A stretch of DNA of 64,000 bases from Sinorhizobium psoraleae (lineage in GTDB: Bacteria; Pseudomonadota; Alphaproteobacteria; Rhizobiales; Rhizobiaceae): contig NZ_JABEKV010000003.1 of the NCBI RefSeq assembly GCF_013283645.1, positions 434,001 through 498,000 of the forward strand, read 5' to 3'. The notes under the pieces were generated by a model. That model saw only the letters and a program-made list of their open reading frames with translations, searched no databases and was not told where the DNA came from. The translations under genes were made by a program, and so were the position numbers. Numbering within the stretch: position 1 is the stretch's first letter; every line of letters begins with the position of its first letter. Below, piece after piece: positions 17,522-25,631 of the stretch.

Positions 17522-19324
17522 TCAGCCGAGGTGGTGCCGTTCCTGAAGGCCATAGACCGGCGTCGCAATGCCCTCGCAGCGGGCCTTCAGCTGCAATGAA
17601 AGATACTGCGAATAATGCCGCGACTGATGCAGGTTGCCGCCGTGGAACCAGAGCGCCTCCTGCTGCGTCGGCTTCCACATGTTGCGCTGCTCGCCCTCCC
17701 ACGGACCGGGGTCCTTCGGCGTCTCGGAACCGAGGCCCCAGACCTTGCCGACCTTGTCGGCGACCTCCTTCGAGATGAGATCCGCCGCCCAGCCGTTCAT
17801 CGAGCCATAGCCGGTGGCGTAAACGACGAGATCGGCCGGAAGCTCGGTGCCGTCCTTCAAGACGACGGCATCTTCCGTCAGGTGGCTGACATCGGAGCCC
17901 GATTTCAGCTTGATGCTGCCGTCGATGACGAGATCGCAGGCGCCGACGTCGATGTAATAGCCGGACCCGCGGCGCAGATATTTCATGAACAGGCCGGACC
18001 CGTCGGCCCCCCAGTCGAGCATGAAGCCGGCCTTTTCCAGATCCGCATAGAACTTGGCGTCGCGCTCGCGCATCTTCTCGTAAAGCGGAATCTGGAACTC
18101 GTGCATGATCCGGTAGGGAAGCGAGGCGAAGATCAGATCTGCCTTGCGCGTCGTCATGCCGGCGGCAACCGCCCGTTCGGAATAGAGGTCTCCGAGGCCG
18201 ATATCCATCAGCGTGTCGGAGCGCACGATGTGCGTCGACGAACGCTGCACCATCGTCACATCGGCACCGCCTTCCCAAAGCGCCGCGCAGATATCATGCG
18301 CGGAATTGTTGGAGCCGATGACCACCACCTTCTTGTCGCGATAGGCGTCCGGACCCGGATGCTGTGAGGAATGCTGCTGTTCGCCTTTGAATACGTCCTG
18401 ACCTTTCAGCTTCGGGATGTTCGGCTTGCCCGACATGCCGGTCGCGAGAACGAGCTGCTTCGGCCGAAGCACGACTTGCTCCCCGTTGCGCTCGACGACG
18501 ACCGTCCACTCCTTCGCCTCCTCGTCGTACTCAGCCGATTTGCAGTTGGTCGAGCTCCAGTAGTTGAGCTCCATCACCTTGGTATACATTTCCAGCCAGT
18601 CGCCGATCTTGTCCTTCGGCGCGAAGACCGGCCAGTTCTCCGGGAAGGGGATATAGGGCAGGTGGTCGTACCAGACCGGGTCGTGCAGGCAGAGAGACTT
18701 GTAGCGCTTGCGCCAGCTATCGCCCGGGTGTTCGTTCTTCTCGATGATGATTGTCGGCACGTTCAACTGGCGCAGACGCGCGCCAAGCGCGATGCCGCCC
18801 TGCCCGCCGCCGATGATGACGACATAGGGCTGGGTCTCGTAGCCGAGTTCGGCCGCCTCGCCTTCGCGCTTTTCCTTCCACGTCTTGCGGTTGGGATCAT
18901 GACCGTGCTCGGCGCCGAGCGGCCGCCTGAAGCCCTTCGGCTCCTCGTGCCCCTTGAGCTCCGTCATCGTGGTGAGAAGCGTCCAGATCAGGCCGTTCTT
19001 CAGCCGCATGTGGCCGTAGCCGCGCGCCACCTCCGTCTCGAATTCAAACCATCCTTCGCTCACGCCGTCCCCGCCGCTCGCCTGTTCCTTCTCGTCCTGC
19101 CGGAACAGTGCCGGTTTCACCGCCGCGAGCTGGCTCGTCAGCATGTCGCGGACCTGGTCCCGGCCCTCCATCGTTCTGATGTTCCAGGTAAACGCGACGA
19201 GGTCGCGCCAGTAGCAATCCGCCTGGAACAGATTGACGGCGGCCTCGATATCGCCCTGTTCGAGCGCCCTGCCGAGCTTGGCAAGCGTGTTGTCGATGCG
19301 GGTGTTGGGACTTTCTTCAAGCAT
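17522..19324 (-). CDS. Flavin-containing monooxygenase with N-terminal SnoaL/NTF2-like domain
   Basis: A 600-residue two-part protein. Residues 1-130 look like an NTF2/SnoaL fold (IDNTLAKLGRALEQGDIEAAVNLFQADCYWRDLVAFTWNI). From about 165 it is an FAD- and NADPH-binding class B monooxygenase: GGGQGGIALGARL (172-184) for FAD, PGDSWRKRYKSLCLHDP as the usual substrate-region segment, and VVIGSNNSAHDICAALW for NADPH. Such enzymes oxygenate ketones, amines or indole-3-pyruvate. It follows the alcohol dehydrogenase gene after 71 bases and is driven by the same sigma-54 promoter, so the pair probably oxidises an alcohol to a ketone or aldehyde and then attacks the carbonyl carbon (inference). The start at 19324 has a strong GGAGG site. 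Confidence 0.88.
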   Translation of the reverse strand: MLEESPNTRIDNTLAKLGRALEQGDIEAAVNLFQADCYWRDLVAFTWNIRTMEGRDQVRDMLTSQLAAVKPALFRQDEKEQASGGDGVSEGWFEFETEVARGYGHMRLKNGLIWTLLTTMTELKGHEEPKGFRRPLGAEHGHDPNRKTWKEKREGEAAELGYETQPYVVIIGGGQGGIALGARLRQLNVPTIIIEKNEHPGDSWRKRYKSLCLHDPVWYDHLPYIPFPENWPVFAPKDKIGDWLEMYTKVMELNYWSSTNCKSAEYDEEAKEWTVVVERNGEQVVLRPKQLVLATGMSGKPNIPKLKGQDVFKGEQQHSSQHPGPDAYRDKKVVVIGSNNSAHDICAALWEGGADVTMVQRSSTHIVRSDTLMDIGLGDLYSERAVAAGMTTRKADLIFASLPYRIMHEFQIPLYEKMRERDAKFYADLEKAGFMLDWGADGSGLFMKYLRRGSGYYIDVGACDLVIDGSIKLKSGSDVSHLTEDAVVLKDGTELPADLVVYATGYGSMNGWAADLISKEVADKVGKVWGLGSETPKDPGPWEGEQRNMWKPTQQEALWFHGGNLHQSRHYSQYLSLQLKARCEGIATPVYGLQERHHLG

Positions 19325-19395
19325 GAGATCTCCTCCTTTTTCGCTTGATTGAGACGCGGGCGGCTCCTCATCCGCCCGCGCGGGAAACATCGGCG

Positions 19396-20469
19396 TCACT
19401 TCATGAGATCGATCAGGATCTTCAGGTGCTTGCCGGACGGGTCGAGAAGCGCGTCGAAACCCTTGGTCACCGCTTCATCGAGGGCGATGCGCTTCGTGAC
19501 GATCCGTTTCGCCGGCAGGAGGCCGGACGCGATCAGGCGGATGACGCGCGGCCAATAGTGGGTTGGATAGGCCCAGGAGCCGCGCAGATCGATGTCCTTG
19601 AAGGTGACCTGGAACCAGTCGAGCGGGTTTTCATGCGGATGCAGGCCAGTCTGCACGACAACGCCCTGCTTGCGCACCGCATCGACACAGGCCTTGAGCG
19701 CGTGCTCGTTCCCGACGCATTCGATCGCGACGTCGCAGCCGACCTTGCCTTCGGTCAAAGCGCGCACGACCTCACCCGGTTTTCTTCGCTCAGGGTTGAT
19801 CGTGACGAGATCCGGCAGGATCGATGCTGCGAATTCGAGCCGGGCGTCGTTGATATCGGAGACGAAGAGCTGCGCCGCGCCGGCCGCGCGCGCGGCAAGC
19901 AGAGTCAGCACGCCGATCGGCCCGGCACCGGTCACGAGCACGCTGCTGCCGGCCGTTACCCCGCCGCGGTCGCATGCGTAGACCGCAACCGCGGTCGGCT
20001 CGACGAGTGCAGCCTCCTCGTCCGTCATCTCGTCGGGAATCTTCTCGACATTGTACTCGTTGAGCAAAGCGTATTCGCCCATGCCGCCCCAAGCCCAGCT
20101 CAAGCCCGCCAGCGCCAAATCCGTGCTCAGGTGGAAAAGGCCGCGATCGGCGAAATAATCGCCGGCACGCGGCATGATCAGCGGCTGGACGGAAACCCGG
20201 TCGCCCGGGCGGAGCGAGGTCACTCCGTCACCGACCGCCTCGACCACGCCGCCGAACTCGTGGCCCAGCACCTGAGGACCATATGCGCCGGTAAAGGGAT
20301 GCGGATCCTTGGGAATGAAAATCGGGCCGTAGGCATATTCGTGCAGGTCGGTACCGCATATGCCGACGAAGCGGTTGCGGACCAGCACCTGCCCGGCTGC
20401 CGGCTCGCCCGGCGCCGGGACATCCTCGATCCTGAGATCCTTGGCCGCATGAAATCTGAGCGCTCGCAT
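19396..20469 (-). CDS. Zinc-dependent alcohol dehydrogenase (2,3-butanediol/sorbitol dehydrogenase-like)
   Basis: A 357-residue medium-chain dehydrogenase. Catalytic-zinc features FVGICGTDLHEY and GHEFGGVVEAVGDGV are near residues 34-75. The structural-zinc cysteines of the classical loop are lacking in the GDYFADRGLFHLS region. The Rossmann motif GAGPIGVLTLLAARAAG lies near residue 178. The family oxidises secondary alcohols or diols such as 2,3-butanediol with NAD. It is the first gene behind the sigma-54 promoter at 20510-20525. Substrate is unknown; the AcoR-like activator nearby suggests a small alcohol or ketone. Confidence 0.88.
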   Translation of the reverse strand: MRALRFHAAKDLRIEDVPAPGEPAAGQVLVRNRFVGICGTDLHEYAYGPIFIPKDPHPFTGAYGPQVLGHEFGGVVEAVGDGVTSLRPGDRVSVQPLIMPRAGDYFADRGLFHLSTDLALAGLSWAWGGMGEYALLNEYNVEKIPDEMTDEEAALVEPTAVAVYACDRGGVTAGSSVLVTGAGPIGVLTLLAARAAGAAQLFVSDINDARLEFAASILPDLVTINPERRKPGEVVRALTEGKVGCDVAIECVGNEHALKACVDAVRKQGVVVQTGLHPHENPLDWFQVTFKDIDLRGSWAYPTHYWPRVIRLIASGLLPAKRIVTKRIALDEAVTKGFDALLDPSGKHLKILIDLMK

Positions 20470-20509
20470 GTTTCCTCCTGATCGTCGCCGTCTTGGTTGA
20501 GCAGCGATT

Positions 20510-20525
20510 TGCAATGGCCGTGCCA
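20510..20525 (-). promoter_or_regulatory. Sigma-54 (-24/-12) promoter of the adh-monooxygenase operon
   Basis: Read on the minus strand, TGGCACGGCCATTGCA fits the sigma-54 consensus TGGCACG-N4-TTGCA exactly, with GG and GC elements at the right spacing. It ends 40 bases before the dehydrogenase start. A sigma-54 activator gene is adjacent, which makes this a strong assignment. Confidence 0.88.
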
Positions 20526-20601
20526 AGCCGTTGCGGGCGAGGAAAATGCAATGATTTCAACGACGATGGTCGAGCGGCATGTTGCGTCAGGCAGCACAGC
20601 C

Positions 20602-20615
20602 GCCACAGGTGTGGC
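20602..20615. promoter_or_regulatory. Candidate activator binding site (UAS) for the AcoR-like protein
   Basis: GCCACAGGTGTGGC, 6-bp arms GCCACA and TGTGGC, lies about 85 bases upstream of the -24/-12 promoter. This is the usual distance for enhancer sites of sigma-54 activators. No second copy is obvious, so this is a candidate only. Confidence 0.4.
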
Positions 20616-20642
20616 AGCCTACCTGTTGCAAGGCAAAGTCGC

Positions 20643-22526
20643 TCAGTGCTTCTGCTCGAGGTGGTAGCGCCTGATCTGCCGATGCACGGTCGAGCGATCG
20701 ATGCCCAGCCTTCGCGCCGCCTCGGAGATGTTCCAGTTGCAGGCATCGAGCATCAGGCCCAGTGTTGTTCCGGCATCGCCCGTCTCCCGCTCAGCCGTCG
20801 CGACGAGCTGGTCCGGCAGATCGCATGGTTGGATGACGCAGCCTTCGGCGAGCGCGGCAGCAACAGCAATGGCGTTGTCGAGCTCGCGAATGTTTCCCGG
20901 CCAGTCGTGCGCCCTCAACGCCACGCGCGCGGCCGGAGAGAGCGTGAGTTCTCCGGCCCCATTGCAATGCCGCTTCAGGATCTGCTCCAGCACCCAATCG
21001 AAGTCCGGCCTGTCTCTTAGCGCCGGCAGCGAGAGCGTCGCGGCATTGAGCCGGTAGAAGAGATCCTCGCGAAAGGCGCCGTTCGCAACCAGCGTCTTCA
21101 GCGGCCGATGCGAGGCGGAAACGATCCTGATCTGGACCGGACGCGGCACGGTGCCCCCGACCGGAAGCACCTCGCGCTCGGCCAGCACCCTGAGCAACCG
21201 GCTTTGCAGCGCAAGGGGCATGTCGCCGATCTCGTCGAGAAAGAGCGTGCCGCCGTCCGCCTGTTCGATAAGGCCCTTTCGGCCCTTGGCGGACGCACCG
21301 GTAAAGGCCCCCGGCAGATAGCCGAAGAGCTCGCTCTCGATCAGCTGCTCGGGGATCGCCGCGCAATTGATGGCAACGAAGTGGCCCCCGAGACCGCTGC
21401 CCTCGTGGATGGCGCGCGCCAGGTGTTCCTTGCCCGTCCCGGTTTCGCCCTGGATGAGGATCGGCAGCCCGGTGCGGGCGAGTTTCGCGGCCTTTGCCTG
21501 CAGCGCAACGATTTCGGGCGCATCGCCGCCAAGCTGGCGCAGCGGCGGCGGGATCTGCGCGCGCGAGACGCTTGGCGCGCGGATGCTGGCATGCGGCTCG
21601 ATGGCGTGGGCGAAGAGCGCATTGCCGTCGCGGGCGAAGACGAGCCGTTCCTGTGTCGGCCGCCTGCGCGTGAGCTCGGGAAGGTCGTCGATCTCGAGAT
21701 CGAAGAAGCGCGACACCGGCTCGCCGATGAGCTGGCGCGGATCACGCCAGTCAAGCCCGGTCGAGCGGGCGAGGATCTTCGCCCCGCCATGGGTCATGCC
21801 GACGATCCGGCCAAGGCCGTCGATCGAGACCGCCGCCTCCGGGTCGACGTCGAGGAATTCCGGCGAGCGCGAGAACCTGAGCACCCACTGGTGCCGCGCC
21901 TGGGCCATGAGGTTGGCAAGCTCGATGCGCCTCGCGCTGGCGGTGACCAGATGAAGCGCGAGGTTCTGGCTCGCCTTCAGGATCGGCGAACTCAAGAGCG
22001 AGATGTCGAGGACGGCCGAAAGTTCGCCGTGGATATCGTAGATCGGCGCGGCCGTGCAGGACAGCGGCGTGTGCGTGTTGTCGAAGTGGTCGGTCTGGTG
22101 GATCGTCAGCGCCTCACCCGCCTCGATGCAGGCACCGACGGCGCAGGTGCCGGCGCGCCACTCGGACCATTCGGAGCCGAGATAGAGCCCGGCCTTGCGA
22201 AGGCTGTTGTCGAACAGCGGATCGCCGAGAAATTCAACCGTCACACCCTGTCGGTCGGAGAGCAGCAGCACGTAGTTCTGCCCTGCGACCTGGCGGAACA
22301 GATGTTCGAGCCCGGAGCGAGCGATGGCGATCAGGTCTTCCGATTGCTGGCGATGTTCCTTGAGCCGCGTCTCCGGCACGATATAGGCCTCGCAGGCCTG
22401 CGCCGGGTCGAGGCGGTGGTGTTCCAGGCAGCGCAGCCAGGACTTGACGACCATAGCGTCGCGACTGCTTGGAAGGCCACGGCCGACGCGCTCGATTTCG
22501 CGGATATGGTCGGAATGTGAAAACAT
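20643..22526 (-). CDS. AcoR-like sigma-54-dependent transcriptional activator
   Basis: A 627-residue enhancer-binding protein. The N-terminal half has a GAF sensor (about residues 70-200, ending CTAAPIYDIHGELSAVLDIS). The AAA+ domain includes GETGTGKEHLARAIH (Walker A) and ESELFGYLPGAFTGA; the intact GAFTGA loop shows it can contact sigma-54. The C-terminus has a Fis-type helix-turn-helix (NISEAARRLGIDRSTVHRQIRRY). This layout is that of AcoR, the acetoin-catabolism activator. It lies directly upstream of the dehydrogenase operon, in the same direction, and is its likely activator. I start at 22526, where a GGAGG site precedes the ATG. Confidence 0.92.
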   Translation of the reverse strand: MFSHSDHIREIERVGRGLPSSRDAMVVKSWLRCLEHHRLDPAQACEAYIVPETRLKEHRQQSEDLIAIARSGLEHLFRQVAGQNYVLLLSDRQGVTVEFLGDPLFDNSLRKAGLYLGSEWSEWRAGTCAVGACIEAGEALTIHQTDHFDNTHTPLSCTAAPIYDIHGELSAVLDISLLSSPILKASQNLALHLVTASARRIELANLMAQARHQWVLRFSRSPEFLDVDPEAAVSIDGLGRIVGMTHGGAKILARSTGLDWRDPRQLIGEPVSRFFDLEIDDLPELTRRRPTQERLVFARDGNALFAHAIEPHASIRAPSVSRAQIPPPLRQLGGDAPEIVALQAKAAKLARTGLPILIQGETGTGKEHLARAIHEGSGLGGHFVAINCAAIPEQLIESELFGYLPGAFTGASAKGRKGLIEQADGGTLFLDEIGDMPLALQSRLLRVLAEREVLPVGGTVPRPVQIRIVSASHRPLKTLVANGAFREDLFYRLNAATLSLPALRDRPDFDWVLEQILKRHCNGAGELTLSPAARVALRAHDWPGNIRELDNAIAVAAALAEGCVIQPCDLPDQLVATAERETGDAGTTLGLMLDACNWNISEAARRLGIDRSTVHRQIRRYHLEQKH

Positions 22527-22806
22527 GACCGCCTCCCAACGGACCGCCTTCCTCCTGCTGCAGCCACCTTGTGCGTCTGAAAAGACGCGATCGCCGCTGG
22601 GGCGCGAGTGTGCGCATAGGAAACCGAAATGTAAAGGAAGGGGACCCGAGGAAGCGGGTACGCAAAGGTCCGCCTCGGGCACCTCGTGCTCGGAGAGCGG
22701 TGCCCGGACTATCCTCTATCTGTATCATCCAGTGCCGAGGGCGCTCCGGGCCTTCGATTTCGCCCGGAGGAAAGGCGCAGGCACCCGGCGCCATCGTCCA
22801 TTCAGA

Positions 22807-23016
22807 TCACTCGTCGAGGCGAAATCCGACCTTCATGACGACCTGATAGTGCGCGACCTCTCCGTTGACGATCTGTCCCCGAATCTGGTCGACTTCGAAC
22901 CAGTCGAGATTCCGCATGGTCTTCGAGGCGCGCGAAATCGCCGTTTCGATCGCCTCGTTGACCGAGGTCTTCGAGCTTCCGATCAATTCTATCTTCTTGT
23001 AGACGTGCCCGCTCAC
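22807..23016 (-). CDS. Dodecin family flavin-binding protein
   Basis: A 69-residue dodecin. VYKKIELIGSSKTSVNEAIETAISRASKTMRNLDWFEVDQIRGQI shows the family pattern, including the tryptophan (DWFEV) that stacks on flavin and the Gln in DQIRG. Dodecins form hollow dodecamers that store riboflavin or FMN. The start is a GTG at 23016 with a strong GGAGG site; the ATG further upstream adds a non-family extension. It stands alone between two regulators, close to a flavin monooxygenase operon, which may or may not be meaningful. Confidence 0.9.
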   Translation of the reverse strand: MSGHVYKKIELIGSSKTSVNEAIETAISRASKTMRNLDWFEVDQIRGQIVNGEVAHYQVVMKVGFRLDE

Positions 23017-23200
23017 AGCAACCTCCTCCGGGTTCTGATTGCTTCTTCTTCTGAACATCGCCCTCGCGCGGGTGGCGAAACGTGCGGCGCACGCCTCATT
23101 CTCACCGGCGATCACCGAGGCCGACAGGGCCAGCATGCGCCTGTTGGGTTGCGATTGCCAGTCACCGGCGAAATTTGCGGACGCCCGGAGCGTGGGGCTG

Positions 23201-24214
23201 TTACCCGCCGCGGATCGAGGAACGCCAGACGAGATCGGCGTCGAGTCTGATCGAATGGTCGCGCGCGGAAGGATCTTGCGCGTCGACCCTGCCCAGCCAT
23301 CTCACTGCCTCCCGGGCGATCGCCTCTACGGGCTGGGCGAACGTCGTCAATTCGTAGGACGACCAGGCCGCTTGCTCGATGTCGTCGAAGCCGGCGACGC
23401 AGAGCTGATCCGGAATCGAAACCGAGAACTGATGCCGGGCTGCATCCATGAAGCCGCAGGCGATGAGGTCGGTCGCGCAAAAGACGGCGTCGGGCCGCTC
23501 ACTCAGCGTCAGCAGCCTTTGTGCCAGCACGCGGCCGCTTTCATACGCTGTCGGCCCGTAGCGTTCGACGACGACCTCCAGACCCATCGCCTTCGCGGCC
23601 GCGACGAAGCCGTGCTCGCGCGCCATCAAGCTTGGCGTTCCCGCCTCGGAATTGGCAAAGGCAAGGCGTCGGCAGCCGGCACGCAGGAAGGCCGTAACAA
23701 GCCGGCCCGCGGCCACCGCGTCGTTCAGATTGATCCTGAACGGCCCCTCCTGATCGTCGTCGCGGTTGATCAGCACCAGTCTCTGACCGTTCTTGAGACA
23801 GAGCTGCGTAATCGACTTGTCCGGCATTCCCGAGAGAATGATGGAAGCGTCGGCGCGATAGCGGATTGCCTGCCTGAGCGCGAGACCGACGCTGCCGTCG
23901 GAACGGTCGGTATTGACCAGCATGGCGATCTTGCCGGCATTCTGCAGTTGCTGCGTCAGCGCCCGGATCAGGGTCGATCGATATGGCGTGCCCATCTCGG
24001 AGACGATGAGGCAGACGATGCCGCTTTCGTTGCGCATCAGCCCGCGCGCGAGATGGTTGACGTGATAGCCAAGCGCCTCGGCCGCCTCCACCACCTTGCG
24101 CCGCGTCTCGGGAGAGACGCTGGCACCGGGCGTAAAGGTGCGCGAAACGGCGGAACGGGAGACACCCGCCCGTTCGGCGACCTCTTGAGCGCTGACGAAA
24201 GGCTTTTGCGACAC
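23201..24214 (-). CDS. LacI family regulator of the adjacent ABC transporter
   Basis: A LacI/GalR repressor of about 337 residues. The N-terminal helix-turn-helix is VSAQEVAERAGVSRSAVSRTFTPGASVSPETRRKVVEAAEALGYHVN, followed by a hinge and a periplasmic-binding-like domain (ESGIVCLIVSEMGTPY, then PDAVFCATDLIACGFMDAARH). It is divergent from the ABC transporter genes, and three copies of one inverted repeat fill the region between them. I choose the GTG at 24214 because longer starts would put two of these operators inside the coding region; an upstream start remains possible. LacI proteins usually sense sugars or sugar derivatives. Confidence 0.88.
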   Translation of the reverse strand: MSQKPFVSAQEVAERAGVSRSAVSRTFTPGASVSPETRRKVVEAAEALGYHVNHLARGLMRNESGIVCLIVSEMGTPYRSTLIRALTQQLQNAGKIAMLVNTDRSDGSVGLALRQAIRYRADASIILSGMPDKSITQLCLKNGQRLVLINRDDDQEGPFRINLNDAVAAGRLVTAFLRAGCRRLAFANSEAGTPSLMAREHGFVAAAKAMGLEVVVERYGPTAYESGRVLAQRLLTLSERPDAVFCATDLIACGFMDAARHQFSVSIPDQLCVAGFDDIEQAAWSSYELTTFAQPVEAIAREAVRWLGRVDAQDPSARDHSIRLDADLVWRSSIRGG

Positions 24215-24250
24215 GATGGCCCGAATGTGTTGCGATCTGTGCACGGAGAA

Positions 24251-24276
24251 TTGCACGATTTTGCAAATGTGTGCAA
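24251..24276. promoter_or_regulatory. Two overlapping LacI-type operators
   Basis: Two overlapping TTGCA-N6-TGCAA inverted repeats, at 24251-24266 and 24261-24276, just upstream of the LacI start. A third repeat of the same form lies at 24349-24364. They are probably bound by the adjacent LacI protein and would control the regulator itself. Confidence 0.6.
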
Positions 24277-24348
24277 GGCGTCGATGCCCCATGAACGGCG
24301 GCATTGACAAAGAAATATGTTGACAGGAAAAATCTCCTCATGCAGCAT

Positions 24349-24364
24349 TTGCACGCGCTTGCAA
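24349..24364. promoter_or_regulatory. LacI-type operator upstream of the ABC transporter operon
   Basis: TTGCACGCGCTTGCAA, a TTGCA-N6-TGCAA repeat with 14 of 16 bases symmetric, 43 bases before the start of the binding-protein gene. A TTGACA hexamer at 24320-24325 could be the -35 element, which would put the operator over the promoter's downstream part. Confidence 0.6.
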
Positions 24365-24407
24365 CAGCGTCCGGCATGGAGGCGCCGGCACAATCTGGGA
24401 GGAAATC

Positions 24408-25436
24408 ATGGGTTCGGTAAAAATCGCCGCGGCAACGCTTGCCGCGGGTGTGACTTTCTTTGCCTTTTCCGCGCATGCCGACGGAAATCTCAATCTCATC
24501 TGCTCCGCGGACGTGGTGATCTGCGAGCAGATGGAGGGCGCCTTCGAGAAGGAGACGGGCATTTCGGTCAACATGGTTCGCCTTTCGTCCGGCGAAACCT
24601 ACGCCAAGATCCGCGCCGAGGCACGCAACCCGAAAACCGATATCTGGTGGGCGGGCACCGGCGACCCCCACCTGCAGGCCGCTTCCGAGGGGCTGACACT
24701 CGAATACAAGTCGCCGATGCTCGGTGAGCTGCAGGATTGGGCGGTCAAGCAGGCCGAGAGCGCCGGCTACCGCACGGTCGGCGTCTATGCCGGCGCACTC
24801 GGCTGGGGCTATAACACGGAAATCTTCAAGCAGAAGAATTTCAAGGAGCCGAAGTGCTGGGCCGACCTGCTCGATCCGGCCTTCAAGGGCGAGGTCCAGA
24901 TCGCCAATCCGAATTCTTCCGGAACGGCCTATACGGCGCTGGCAACACTCGTTCAGATCATGGGCGAGGACCAGGCCTTCGACTACCTGAAGAAGCTCAA
25001 CGACAACGTCTCGCAATATACCAAGTCCGGCTCGGCACCGGTGAAGGCTGCTGCGCGCGGGGAAACCGCGATCGGTATCGTCTTCATGCATGACGCGGTG
25101 GCGCAGGCCGTCGAAGGCTTCCCGGTGAAGTCGGTGGCGCCCTGCGAGGGTACCGGCTACGAGATCGGCTCCATGTCGATCATCAAGGGCGCGAAGAACC
25201 TCGACAATGCCAAGAAATGGTACGACTGGGCGCTCTCGCCCGCGGTGCAATCGAAAATGAAGGAAGCAAAATCGTTCCAGCTGCCGTCGAACAAGACGGC
25301 CGAGATTCCGAAGGAAGCGCCGAAGTTCGAGGACATCAAGCTGATCGATTACGACTTCAAGACCTATGGTGATCCGGCCAAGCGCAAGGCGCTCCTGGAG
25401 CGCTGGGACCGGGAGATCGGCGCCAACGCGAACTGA
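24408..25436 (+). CDS. AfuA/FbpA-like ABC transporter substrate-binding protein
   Basis: A 342-residue periplasmic binding protein. A signal peptide ends at AHA|DGN near residue 25. The body (LICSADVVICEQMEGAFEKETGISVNMVRLSSGETYAKIRAE, then ANPNSSGTAYTAL) is the fold annotated as iron(III)-binding, but the typical twin tyrosines of FbpA-type iron ligands are not obvious. Related AfuA proteins bind hexose phosphates rather than iron. A GGAGG site precedes the ATG. The cluster continues with a double permease, an ATPase and an inositol-monophosphatase-like enzyme, under a LacI regulator. A phosphorylated sugar or polyol is therefore the better guess for the ligand (inference). Confidence 0.82.
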   Translation: MGSVKIAAATLAAGVTFFAFSAHADGNLNLICSADVVICEQMEGAFEKETGISVNMVRLSSGETYAKIRAEARNPKTDIWWAGTGDPHLQAASEGLTLEYKSPMLGELQDWAVKQAESAGYRTVGVYAGALGWGYNTEIFKQKNFKEPKCWADLLDPAFKGEVQIANPNSSGTAYTALATLVQIMGEDQAFDYLKKLNDNVSQYTKSGSAPVKAAARGETAIGIVFMHDAVAQAVEGFPVKSVAPCEGTGYEIGSMSIIKGAKNLDNAKKWYDWALSPAVQSKMKEAKSFQLPSNKTAEIPKEAPKFEDIKLIDYDFKTYGDPAKRKALLERWDREIGANAN

Positions 25437-25463
25437 CGCGCATTCCGGCGCGCCGCGAACTGC

Positions 25464-25486
25464 GGCCGGCGACGTTCTCGCCGGCC
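25464..25486 (+). other. Intercistronic hairpin between binding-protein and permease genes
   Basis: Perfect 9-bp arms GGCCGGCGA and TCGCCGGCC around a 5-base loop in the 195-base gap, with no U tract. Such hairpins often protect the upstream message so that the binding protein is made in excess. Confidence 0.6.
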
Positions 25487-25631
25487 GACCGTACCCGCTG
25501 TCGCGCGATCTGAACGGATGAGCCCTGCGGTGACGCACACCGCCCACTTTCGTGCAATCGGTCGCATGATGCCCCCTGATGACTTCGGGCACGGTTCTTG
25601 CGACCCCGACGACCCGAGGCAAACGCGATCC

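Noticed and set aside
24408-25436. Naming the binding protein as an iron transporter component
   Set aside because: The LacI regulator and the phosphatase partner argue against iron, and I cannot see the usual iron-ligand tyrosines; left as AfuA/FbpA-like.
23541-25622. A 693-codon minus-strand frame across the LacI gene and the binding-protein gene
   Set aside because: It crosses the divergent promoter region and its operators, and overlaps two clear genes in other frames.
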